DNA from: JAIRNF01 sp031551125
Lineage (GTDB): Bacteria; Bacteroidota; Bacteroidia; Bacteroidales; UBA932
Direction: 5' to 3'
Length of the DNA: 64,000 nt
Assembly: GCA_031551125.1 (NCBI GenBank)
Contig: JAVBOB010000021.1
Location: 3,504-67,503 of the forward strand
Shown here: positions 25,655-32,857 of the stretch, in pieces
Layout: every line of letters begins with the position of its first letter
Position numbering within the stretch: the first letter of the stretch is position 1
Program-made: the position numbers and the translations under genes
Notes under the pieces: generated by a model
Databases searched by the model: none
What the model saw: the letters and a program-made list of their open reading frames with translations, nothing else
Told to the model about the DNA's origin: nothing

Positions 25655-26584
25655 ATGAGGAAAATCATACTTGCCATAGCCTGCTTTACTATACTTTACT
25701 CGCTTAGCGCACAGCAAAAGCAGGTGGCCATTACCATTGACGATTTGCCATTTGCATACGATAGCAAGCTGTCGATTAAAGAGGTGGAAAAAGCCACCCA
25801 CTTGCTGCTTGCCAAGCTGAAGGCAAACGGTATAAAGGCTACAGGTTTCGTAATAGGAAATGGTGTACAAAAAAGAGGCGAAGACAAGCAACGTACAGCC
25901 TTGCTGCTTGATTGGCTGAAAGAGGGACAAGATTTGGGAAGCCACAGCTACTCCCACCCCTCGCTAAGCAAGGTTTCGTTGGAGGAGTATGAGTCTGATT
26001 TTTTAAAGAACGAAGCAACGATGAACCTGTTATACCGCCGGTATCCGCAAGCGGTGAAGTATTTTCGCTATCCTTACCTGCAAATGGGCAAGGACACGGT
26101 ACGTAAGCACGGATTTCAACGTTTTCTTGCTGCTCAGGGTTATCAAATAGCACCGGTATCCATTGATAATGAAGACTACATTTTCAATAAGGTATATGTT
26201 GATGCTTGCCTTGCCAAAGATACGCTTAAAATGACCCACGCAGCTCAATCCTACCTTCGTTACCTGTCGGATATGATTGACTATTACGACCAGCTGGCGG
26301 TGGTTGTGGTAGGTCGCCCAATAAAGCAAATACTATTGTGTCACGCTAACCTGATTAACGCTAACTACTGGGATGAGCTGGCTAGACTGTTTACCTCCCG
26401 CGGCTACTCTTTCATTACGCTAAACGAGGCGTTGCAAGACTCCGCCTATCAGCGCAGTGATACGCTGCTTATATCGGGCGGGTGGTCTCACCTCGATCGC
26501 TGGAAACGTAATGACGGGGTTAAATCAACGCTCAGCTACCCGCAGATTGATAAAGATATTATGGATGCATACGAAGGCAAGTAG
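25655..26584 (+). CDS. Secreted polysaccharide deacetylase (NodB-like)
   Basis: A 309-residue exported carbohydrate esterase-4-like protein. The signal peptide is MRKIILAIACFTILYSLSAQ. The NodB barrel shows the first motif VAITIDDLPF (catalytic and metal Asp pair), the metal-binding LGSHSYSHPSLSKVS and the arginine motif YFRYPYLQMGKD, then a later LLCHANLIN. It would remove acetyl groups from a cell-wall or extracellular polysaccharide. The gene starts 19 bp after the anti-sigma-like gene and may belong to that operon. Confidence 0.88.
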   Translation: MRKIILAIACFTILYSLSAQQKQVAITIDDLPFAYDSKLSIKEVEKATHLLLAKLKANGIKATGFVIGNGVQKRGEDKQRTALLLDWLKEGQDLGSHSYSHPSLSKVSLEEYESDFLKNEATMNLLYRRYPQAVKYFRYPYLQMGKDTVRKHGFQRFLAAQGYQIAPVSIDNEDYIFNKVYVDACLAKDTLKMTHAAQSYLRYLSDMIDYYDQLAVVVVGRPIKQILLCHANLINANYWDELARLFTSRGYSFITLNEALQDSAYQRSDTLLISGGWSHLDRWKRNDGVKSTLSYPQIDKDIMDAYEGK

Positions 26585-26649
26585 GAGAGGTAAAACATCA
26601 GTGTGAAAACTACCTTTTAGCGTAGAGCCGGTTAAGTTTCTATTAATAA

Positions 26650-26745
26650 TGTCCGCGAAGCGGGCAAATGTGCATAACCGTGAGCGTAGCCCACGGAAAC
26701 AGGAACGCTAGTAACAATACGTCCCCGAAGGGGGCGAATAATACT
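26650..26745. repeat. R1 composite element, partial copy B
   Basis: A reduced R1 element between the deacetylase and the L,D-transpeptidase-like gene. It has GTCCGCGAAGCGGGC, then ATGTGCATAACCGTGAGCG with CCCACGG, then GTCCCCGAAGGGGGC. The large central hairpin and clear terminal repeats are missing. Confidence 0.65.
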
Positions 26746-26758
26746 ACCCAATATACCA

Positions 26759-27412
26759 ATGAAACAAAAACACCTTATTCTCATACTTCTTTCAGTAGTA
26801 ATACTATGTTCATGTAATGCCAAAGGTGGAAGTAAATCGTCGGTGGAAGAGGAGCCAACTGTTACGGCGGAGCAGAGGGAGGGGCAACTGCTATTTTCTC
26901 GCTTAAAAGCAAAGGCCGATACGGCAAAGCAGTACTGTATGAACAGGGGGTTGAATACGGACTTTTGCATACTGGTTGATATGTCCCGTCACTCAGGTAA
27001 GAACCGTATGTTTGTTTGGAATTTTGCAAAGGATACGGTGGAATATTCCGGATTATGTTGTCATGGTTACGGGAAGAACAGCCGAACAGATAAGCCCGTT
27101 TTTAGTAATGAGGTTGGTAGCTACTGCACATCACTGGGTAAGTATAAAGTAGGTATTCGCTCATACAGCCGGTGGGGTATTAACGTGCACTACAAGCTGC
27201 ACGGGTTAGACGCAACTAATAGCAATGCCTTTAAGCGTATAGTGGTGCTTCACTCGTATGATTATGTTCCCGATTACGAAATATACCCAGAGCATATACC
27301 ACTGGGCTATAGTCAAGGTTGTACCGTTATTTCCAACGAGCTAATGACTACGCTTGACGGCATGTTGAAAAAGCCTAGAAAACAGGTGCTGCTGTGGGTG
27401 TATAATGCGTGA
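26759..27412 (+). CDS. Murein L,D-transpeptidase-like lipoprotein (YkuD_2 family)
   Basis: A 217-residue lipoprotein. The signal peptide ends in the lipobox LCSC (Cys19-Asn20). The mature domain belongs to the L,D-transpeptidase catalytic domain family: FCILVDMSRHSGKNRMFVWN, then VLHSYDYVPDYEIYP and the catalytic Cys in LGYSQGCTVISNE. Such enzymes crosslink or edit peptidoglycan stem peptides, or attach proteins to it. The neighbouring polysaccharide deacetylase also acts on the envelope. An R1 fragment ends 13 bp before its start codon, so its promoter must lie within or beyond that repeat. Confidence 0.85.
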   Translation: MKQKHLILILLSVVILCSCNAKGGSKSSVEEEPTVTAEQREGQLLFSRLKAKADTAKQYCMNRGLNTDFCILVDMSRHSGKNRMFVWNFAKDTVEYSGLCCHGYGKNSRTDKPVFSNEVGSYCTSLGKYKVGIRSYSRWGINVHYKLHGLDATNSNAFKRIVVLHSYDYVPDYEIYPEHIPLGYSQGCTVISNELMTTLDGMLKKPRKQVLLWVYNA

Positions 27413-27461
27413 GGGGTGAAGCGTTAGACGTTAAGCGAGAAAGCAAAAAGTTGTCATGTAT

Positions 27462-27549
27462 CGTCATTACGAACAATTCGTTTTTTGAATTGTGAAGTAA
27501 TCTGCTTAGTTGATGAGATTGCTTCGGAAAAAAGCGCCTAGCAATGACG
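27462..27549. repeat. R2-type inverted repeat (copy 3)
   Basis: CGTCATTACGA on the left and GCAATGACG on the right enclose AAGTAATCTG and GATTGCTTCGG. It lies directly left of R1 copy C in a 563-bp gene-free convergent gap. Confidence 0.7.
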
Positions 27550-27562
27550 GCATAATTCAGGT

Positions 27563-27866
27563 TTACTAGATTTCTTCGGAAAATACTTAACTACTCGTTT
27601 TGTTTCCTTCCCGCTATTACAAGTAACCCCAAGGGGTTGAACAACAATAACCCTGTATGCAATGTGGGGTAGTGGAGCAGAAGTTAAGGTGGCGCAGGGA
27701 GCACCATCCTTCTTTATAAAAAAGCTAGTGCTCCCTGCGCAATCGAACTCACCGGCATATACCGTGGCTGTACACCCACGGTTATTTATAGTCAGCCCCA
27801 TTCGGGGCAACCGTTACGTCCAATCCATACTATTTGTAAAAGGTATTTCCCGAAGAAGTTTACTAT
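27563..27866. repeat. R1 composite palindromic element, copy C (reverse orientation)
   Basis: An about 304-bp element. Its ends are imperfect inverted repeats (TAGATTTCTTCGGAAAATAC left; GTATTTCCCGAAGAAGTTTA right). Inside, in reverse order to the other copies, are a hairpin at AACCCCAAGGGGTT, the CCCTGTATGC..GTGGGG hairpin, the central stem GCGCAGGGAGCAC (27692-27704) with GTGCTCCCTGCGC (27728-27740), the CCGTGG..CCACGG hairpin and GCCCCATTCGGGGC. Confidence 0.8.
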
Positions 27867-27886
27867 TTTTCGAAACTATACCACAA

Positions 27887-27926
27887 AAAGAAGAGCTGCA
27901 CTTATCTATAAGTGCAGCTCTTCTTT
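27887..27926 (-). terminator. Intrinsic terminator for the ackA-phosphotransacylase operon
   Basis: A 19-bp perfect stem (27887-27905 with 27908-27926, arm containing GAAGAGCTGCACTTAT) and a two-base loop. On the minus strand it is followed by a T tract. An R4 repeat lies between it and the gene end. Confidence 0.85.
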
Positions 27927-27937
27927 ATTGTATGACT

Positions 27938-27970
27938 GTCCCTCTCCAAAGGAGAGGGGCTAGGGGAGAG
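27938..27970. repeat. R4-type repeat (copy 3)
   Basis: CCCTCTCCAAAGGAGAGGG stem followed by GCTAGGGGAGAG, directly downstream of the phosphotransacylase stop codon. Confidence 0.7.
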
Positions 27971-27975
27971 ACCTT

Positions 27976-28878
27976 TTACTTAGCCGCAAGTGCAGCCAAC
28001 GCAATAGAGTTAAGCTTGCTGGCAGTGCTATCACCACGTGAGGTAAGCACACAGGGAACCTTAGCGCCAACTACCATTGCCGCTAGCTCACCTTTGGCCA
28101 GCTTAGTAACGGTTTTAAAGAATACGTTTCCGCTTTCAATGTTGGGGAATACAATACAATCCGCATCTCCGGCAACAGGTCCGGTAACCTTCTTTGTTTC
28201 GGCAGATTCCTTGTCAAGAGCAACATCAAGAGCCAAAGGACCATCAACGTATGCGCCTTTTATTTGTCCACGGTCGGCCATCTTTGAAATCATAGCAGCA
28301 TCAACACATGCGGGCATTCCGGCCAACATTTGCTCAGTAGCGGCCAACAATGCAACCTTAGGTTTTTCAATGCCCAGTGATTTTGCTACGTTAATAACAT
28401 AGTTGGTAATGGCTACTTTTTGGTTTAAATCTGGCGCGGGAATAACTGCAACATCGCCAACAACCAACAGCTTGGGGTAAGTGGGAGCCGATACAACGGT
28501 AACGTGGCTCAACACAGCCTTGGGAGGCAGTAAGCCGTTTTCCTTATGTAGTATGGCGCGCATATACTTATCGGTGCTGCAAAGTCCCTTCATCAAAATA
28601 TCGCCTTCGCCTTTATTAATTAGCTCAACAGCTTTAGCGCATGCTTTCGCTTCATCGGCTTCCTGTACCAAGCGGAACTTGTTAACGTCTATTCCTTCTT
28701 CCTTGCAAACGCGTTTCATCGTTTCCTCATCGCCTACCAAAATACCGTCAACAAAACCCTTATCTACTGCCATACTTACAGCGCCAATAGTGTGGGAGTC
28801 GTTAGCGAAAGCGGCAACAATTCTTTTTTTTGATTTTGTTTTTAGCGTTTCAAAAACCTGTTCAAAGCTGGTAATCAT
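27976..28878 (-). CDS. Phosphate acyltransferase (phosphate acetyl/butyryltransferase family)
   Basis: A 300-residue PTA/PTB enzyme that exchanges CoA for phosphate on an acyl group. Conserved parts are VDKGFVDGILVGDEE, ILMKGLCSTDKYMRAIL and DCIVFPNIESGNVFFKT. Its length and the start FEQVFETLKTK resemble phosphate butyryltransferases more than classical Pta. The upstream neighbour on the same strand is acetate kinase, so the pair may make acetyl phosphate and acetate plus ATP from acetyl-CoA; butyryl- or propionyl-CoA use cannot be excluded. The start at 28878 (MITSFEQVFE) is chosen because the 21 residues upstream are translated from leader sequence. Confidence 0.88.
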   Translation of the reverse strand: MITSFEQVFETLKTKSKKRIVAAFANDSHTIGAVSMAVDKGFVDGILVGDEETMKRVCKEEGIDVNKFRLVQEADEAKACAKAVELINKGEGDILMKGLCSTDKYMRAILHKENGLLPPKAVLSHVTVVSAPTYPKLLVVGDVAVIPAPDLNQKVAITNYVINVAKSLGIEKPKVALLAATEQMLAGMPACVDAAMISKMADRGQIKGAYVDGPLALDVALDKESAETKKVTGPVAGDADCIVFPNIESGNVFFKTVTKLAKGELAAMVVGAKVPCVLTSRGDSTASKLNSIALAALAAK

Positions 28879-28917
28879 TTCTATTTGAATTTTATTGGTT
28901 GTAATTCTATTTGGATT

Positions 28918-28998
28918 AAAGAACAAGGACGAAAAGAACAAAGACCGATTAATAAATTAATAAGTCTTTTATCTTTTTATCCTTGTTCTATTGTCATA
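28918..28998. repeat. R3-type inverted repeat (copy 3)
   Basis: AAAGAACAAGGACGAAAAG on the left and TCTTTTTATCCTTGTTCT on the right form a long imperfect stem between ackA and the phosphotransacylase. It may attenuate or process the shared transcript. Confidence 0.65.
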
Positions 28999-28999
28999 C

Positions 29000-30223
29000 T
29001 TATTTTGCAGCAATCTTAGAAACAATATTCATTGTATCTGTTGCAATCACCAACTCCTCGTTGGTAGCGGTAATTACCAGCTTAACCTTTGAGCCCGGCT
29101 TGCTAATTTCTTTGAAATCAACAGCGCGTACTTTGTCGTTGGCCGCGTGGTCATATTCTGCTCCAAGGTAACCTAAGTTACGAGAAACGGCTTCGCGAAC
29201 ACCATGGTCGTTTTCACCAATACCACCGGTAAATACAACTACATCAACACCATTCATGGCTGCGGCGTATGCACCAACGTACTTCAACACGCGGTAGCAG
29301 AACATATCAAGTGCCAGCTTAGCCAGCTTATTTCCTTCTTCCGCCGCTTTCCATAAGTCGCGCATATCCGATGATACGTTTGATACGCCCATCAGTCCGC
29401 TTTCCTTATTCAACAGGTTGTTGATAGCCTTTGAGTTCAACCCTTCTTTTTCTTCAAGGAAGGTAATAACACCTGCATCCAAGTCACCACAACGGGTTCC
29501 CATCATCAGACCTTCAACGGGGGTGAAACCCATGGAGGTATCAACTGATTTTCCACCATTGATAGCCGCAATAGAAGAACCGTTACCCATGTGGCAGGTG
29601 ATAACCTTGGCGGTGTTAAAGTCTAATCCTAACGCCTTACAAGCCTTTTGCGCAACATACTTATGGCTTGTACCGTGGAAACCGTAACGACGAATTTTAT
29701 ATTTGTCATAGTACTTGTAGGGAATAGCATAGAAGTATGCTTGTTCCGGCATGCTTTGATGGAATGAGGTATCGAAGCAGGCAACTTGCGGAACGTTGGG
29801 CAACAGCTCTTCCATTGCCGTAATTCCCTTTAGGTTGGCGGGGTTGTGAAGAGGGGCTAGCTCAATGCAATGCTGAATGCCTAACTTCACTTTCTCATCA
29901 ACTAGCGAGCTTTCGGTAAAAAATTCACCACCATGCGCTACACGGTGTCCAACAGCGGCAATTTCGCCAAGGCTGCTAATCACACCATGTTCTTTTGATA
30001 CTAGTAGTTCTAATACTTTGTTGATACCAATTGTATGGTTGGCTACAGGTAGCTTAATTTCAACCTTGTCCTTTCCGCTTGGGCGGTGGTCTATACAACC
30101 TTCCGGCTGACCGATTCGCTCAACAATTCCTTTTGCAAGCACCGACTGGTCGCCGGATTTTGCCATTTCCAATAGCTGATACTTGATAGATGAACTTCCG
30201 CAGTTTAGAACAAGGATAACCAT
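29000..30223 (-). CDS. ackA: Acetate kinase
   Basis: Transfers phosphate from acetyl phosphate to ADP in fermentative acetate production. It has 407 residues, the standard length. Motifs: N-terminal VLVLNCGSSSIKYQLLE? The visible start is MVILVLNCGSSSIKYQLLE, then AAVGHRVAHGG, the family signature RYGFHGTSHKYVA, the nucleotide region CHMGNGSSIAAI and VVFTGGIGENDHGVREAV. Gene order is ackA then phosphotransacylase, with an R3 repeat of about 80 bp between them. Confidence 0.96.
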   Translation of the reverse strand: MVILVLNCGSSSIKYQLLEMAKSGDQSVLAKGIVERIGQPEGCIDHRPSGKDKVEIKLPVANHTIGINKVLELLVSKEHGVISSLGEIAAVGHRVAHGGEFFTESSLVDEKVKLGIQHCIELAPLHNPANLKGITAMEELLPNVPQVACFDTSFHQSMPEQAYFYAIPYKYYDKYKIRRYGFHGTSHKYVAQKACKALGLDFNTAKVITCHMGNGSSIAAINGGKSVDTSMGFTPVEGLMMGTRCGDLDAGVITFLEEKEGLNSKAINNLLNKESGLMGVSNVSSDMRDLWKAAEEGNKLAKLALDMFCYRVLKYVGAYAAAMNGVDVVVFTGGIGENDHGVREAVSRNLGYLGAEYDHAANDKVRAVDFKEISKPGSKVKLVITATNEELVIATDTMNIVSKIAAK

Positions 30224-30296
30224 GATTGTTTTTTGTTTTTGATGTTATTAGGTTTGTTATTGGTTGTTAGTGATTGCATAAATGGATAATAGGCCA

Positions 30297-30371
30297 TAGA
30301 CGAAAAGACGAAGGATTAAAGATGAGCTTCTTTGACTCTTATCCGTCCTTGTTTTTTTGCCTTTGCTCCCT
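30297..30371. repeat. R3-type inverted repeat (copy 4)
   Basis: ACGAAAAGACGAAGGATTAAAG on the left is answered by CTTATCCGTCCTTG and TTTGCTCCCTC on the right. It lies between prs and ackA. Confidence 0.55.
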
Positions 30372-30374
30372 CTG

Positions 30375-31340
30375 TTACATTACAAATTTATTACTTATAG
30401 ATTCGTAGTTATATACTTTGTTGATAATATCGGCAAATAGCTCATCTACTGATATTACATGGAATTTGCTTGTATCAACATCTGTACGAAGCGGAATAGT
30501 GTTGGTAACCGCTACTTCACATAATGCCGAACGGGCGATACGATCGTATGCAGGACCAGACAGTACGGCGTGCGTGGCAATGGCGCGAACGCTAAGCGCT
30601 CCTTTCTCCATCATCATATCGGCAGCCTTGGTTATGGTTCCGGCTGTATCAATCATATCGTCAAGAATAACAACGTTGCGACCTTCAACATCTCCAATGG
30701 CTGTCATTTCGCCAACAACATTTTCTTTTTCGCGTGATTTGTGGCAAATAATCATAGGTGTGCCAAGTATGCGTGAGTATGCGTTTACACGCTTGGCTCC
30801 TCCCATATCCGGTGCTGCTATTGAAAGGTTTTCGAGATTTAGAGACTTGATATATGGTAAGAATAACGAGCTGGCGTACACATGGTCAACCGGAACATCA
30901 AAAAAGCCCTGTATTTGGTCGGCGTGCAAGTCCATCGTCATTACACGGTCTATGCCTGCGGCGTATAAAATGTTGGCAACCATTTTTGCCCCAATGGATA
31001 CGCGAGGCTTGTCCTTCCTGTCCTGTCTAGCCCATCCGAAGTAGGGAATTACCGCTACCGTTTTGTAGGCCGATGCGCGTTTTGCTGCATCAACCATGAG
31101 TAAGAGTTCGAAAAGGTTATCAACAGGGGGGAAGGTTGATTGAATGATGAAAACCGTACAGCCTCTTACGCTTTCGTCAAAGCAGGGTTGGAATTCTCCA
31201 TCACTGAATTTTGTTACACTTGATTTCCCTAACTCTAGCTCGGGATCATCAGTAATGATTTTGAACTTAGCAACAATTTCTTCAGCTAGATAGCGGCTGG
31301 CACGACCTGCAAAAAATTTTATTTGGTGTTTTGAGTGCAT
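30375..31340 (-). CDS. prs: Ribose-phosphate pyrophosphokinase
   Basis: Makes PRPP from ribose-5-phosphate and ATP for purine, pyrimidine, His and Trp synthesis. It has 321 residues. Motifs: FSDGEFQPCFDESVRG, the ATP-binding region VIPYFGWARQDRKDKPR, DLHADQIQGFFDVPVDHVY and the PRPP loop VVILDDMIDTAGTITKAA. The start at 31340 (MHSKHQIKFFAGR) is preferred. The 11 residues before it would overlap the region just after the -7 element at 31362-31369, and homologues begin close to the KFFAGR strand. Confidence 0.95.
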   Translation of the reverse strand: MHSKHQIKFFAGRASRYLAEEIVAKFKIITDDPELELGKSSVTKFSDGEFQPCFDESVRGCTVFIIQSTFPPVDNLFELLLMVDAAKRASAYKTVAVIPYFGWARQDRKDKPRVSIGAKMVANILYAAGIDRVMTMDLHADQIQGFFDVPVDHVYASSLFLPYIKSLNLENLSIAAPDMGGAKRVNAYSRILGTPMIICHKSREKENVVGEMTAIGDVEGRNVVILDDMIDTAGTITKAADMMMEKGALSVRAIATHAVLSGPAYDRIARSALCEVAVTNTIPLRTDVDTSKFHVISVDELFADIINKVYNYESISNKFVM

Positions 31341-31361
31341 GTTATGGGGTGAATTTTCCCT

Positions 31362-31369
31362 CAAAAGTA
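31362..31369 (-). promoter_or_regulatory. -7 element for prs (minus strand)
   Basis: Minus-strand TACTTTTG (31369 to 31362) matches TAnnTTTG. It would place the start of transcription near 31355, 15 bases before the chosen ATG. Confidence 0.55.
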
Positions 31370-31481
31370 GCAAATAATCGGGCTTGCCTCTTTGTTTATA
31401 TCATAAGACTTATTAACAAAGTTGACTTTGCTTGTTAATCCTTAGTAAGCCACCTTTCAGTATCATAATGTTATATAATTG

Positions 31482-31509
31482 AAAAGAGCCGCTGGTTGCG
31501 GCTCTTTTT
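31482..31509 (-). terminator. Intrinsic terminator after ribF
   Basis: AAAAGAGCCGC and GCGGCTCTTTT form an 11-bp stem with a five-base loop directly after the ribF stop codon, with T tracts on both sides. It may also stop plus-strand transcripts. Confidence 0.85.
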
Positions 31510-31511
31510 AA

Positions 31512-32447
31512 TTATACTTTATTTTTTAAGATAAAGCTTATTATTTTTCTATCTTCCTTTAGCTGTTCTGCCAATTCGTCTAGTGAATCAAACTTCAGCT
31601 CATCACGTGTACGTTCAATGCACTCAATGGTTATACGCTGACCGTAAATGTTGTGTTCAAAGTTGAAAAGGTGTACTTCTATGTTGGTATGAAAATCGTT
31701 AGAGATGGTAGGACGCTTACCAATATTCATCATACCTGTGTAGCGTGTCCCGTTTACGGTGGCAATAACGGCATAAACACCGTTGCTTGGCAGCTGTTTT
31801 AACGGGTCTTCGGGCAGAATATTGGCCGTAGGAAACCCTATTTTGCTGCCCAGCCTAAGCCCTTCAACAACGGTACCCGACAGCTTGTAGCTATAGCCCA
31901 GTAGCGCATTAGCCAATGCTATGTTCCCCTCCATAAGCGCAGTACGTATTTTTGTAGAGCTTATGTTTACAAAGTTCAGCTGGCTTGCCTCTACTTTTTC
32001 TACTTTGATACCATACGTTTCTCCCAGCTGTTGCATTATCGTAAAGTTGGCTTCTCGGTTGTGCCCAAAGTGGTGGTCATATCCAATAATCAGCTGAGCT
32101 ATGTTCAACTTTTCCTTAAGGTATTCTTTGAAGAAATGCCCGGAGTTAACGTGCGAAAAGTCCGTTGTAAACGGGATAATACAAAACAGGTCTATGCCAA
32201 TTTCTTCAAGCAGCTCCTTCTTCTCGTTAAGTGTGGTAAGGAGATAAAGGTTTTCGGTTTCCTTATTCAGTACAATGCGCGGATGCGGCCAAAACGTTAT
32301 AACGCATGATTGCTTTTGTTGTCTAGCTGCTTCAGCAGAGAGTTTCGATAGTACAGAGCGGTGCCCTTGGTGAACCCCATCGAAAAAGCCGGTAGTGGCA
32401 ACAGGGTTAATGCCTTCGGGTATATCCGGATAGTAAAAAGTTTGCAT
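31512..32447 (-). CDS. ribF: Bifunctional riboflavin kinase / FAD synthetase
   Basis: Converts riboflavin to FMN and then FAD. It has 311 residues. The N-terminal FAD synthetase half has the nucleotidyl-transfer motif TTGFFDGVHQGHRSVL and IIGYDHHFGHNREAN. The C-terminal kinase half has VVEGLRLGSKIGFPTANI, YTGMMNIGKRPT and EVHLFNFEHNIYGQ. It is separated from prs by a terminator, so it is its own transcript. Confidence 0.96.
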   Translation of the reverse strand: MQTFYYPDIPEGINPVATTGFFDGVHQGHRSVLSKLSAEAARQQKQSCVITFWPHPRIVLNKETENLYLLTTLNEKKELLEEIGIDLFCIIPFTTDFSHVNSGHFFKEYLKEKLNIAQLIIGYDHHFGHNREANFTIMQQLGETYGIKVEKVEASQLNFVNISSTKIRTALMEGNIALANALLGYSYKLSGTVVEGLRLGSKIGFPTANILPEDPLKQLPSNGVYAVIATVNGTRYTGMMNIGKRPTISNDFHTNIEVHLFNFEHNIYGQRITIECIERTRDELKFDSLDELAEQLKEDRKIISFILKNKV

Positions 32448-32550
32448 TACGTATTACTATAAGTTAGAATACAAAACTACATAATAACTCGAAATGTTAG
32501 GAGTTGTTTATTTCTCTCAACATTCTTTAGTCTTTTTTATAAGGGTTGTT

Positions 32551-32784
32551 TTTATTAAAGATGTTCCTACTTCCTTGTAATCATCTATATAAGCTGGTGA
32601 GTTCGATTGCGCAGGGAGCACCGTCCTACTTTAGAAAAAAGTTAGTGTTCCCTGCGCAACCTTAACTTTTGCCAGACCACCCGCATTGCATACGGGTTTA
32701 TTGTTGTTCAACCCCGTGGGGTTGCCTGTAATAGCGTGGAGGGAAAAAACGTGTATTCAGGTATTTTCTGAAGAAGTCTAATGA
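32551..32784. repeat. R1 composite element, copy D (left module apparently lost)
   Basis: It keeps the central stem TTGCGCAGGGAGCAC (32607-32621) with GTGTTCCCTGCGCAA (32645-32659), the ACCCGCATTGCATACGGGTT hairpin, the CAACCCCGTGGGGTTG hairpin, and a right terminal repeat TATTTTCTGAAGAAGTCTA at 32762-32780. The usual GCCCCGAAGCGGGC and CCGTGGGT hairpins are absent on the left. The left boundary is uncertain. It lies in a 410-bp gap downstream of the glycogen synthase-phosphorylase gene. Confidence 0.7.
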
Positions 32785-32827
32785 ATAAAACAGCCGTAGA
32801 TGAGATAAAATCTACGGCTATTCATTT
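32780..32827 (-). terminator. Probable terminator after the glycogen synthase-phosphorylase gene
   Basis: AATGAATA...GCCGTAGAT pairs with ATCTACGGCTATTCATT around an A-rich loop. It abuts and slightly overlaps the right end of R1 copy D. On the minus strand a modest T-rich stretch follows. Confidence 0.6.
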
Positions 32828-32857
32828 AACGCTTAACGTTTCACATTTAACGTGGTA

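Noticed and set aside
27662..28402. 246-residue plus-strand frame
   Set aside because: It begins in R1 copy C and continues antisense to the phosphotransacylase gene; the opposite strand has the real protein motifs.
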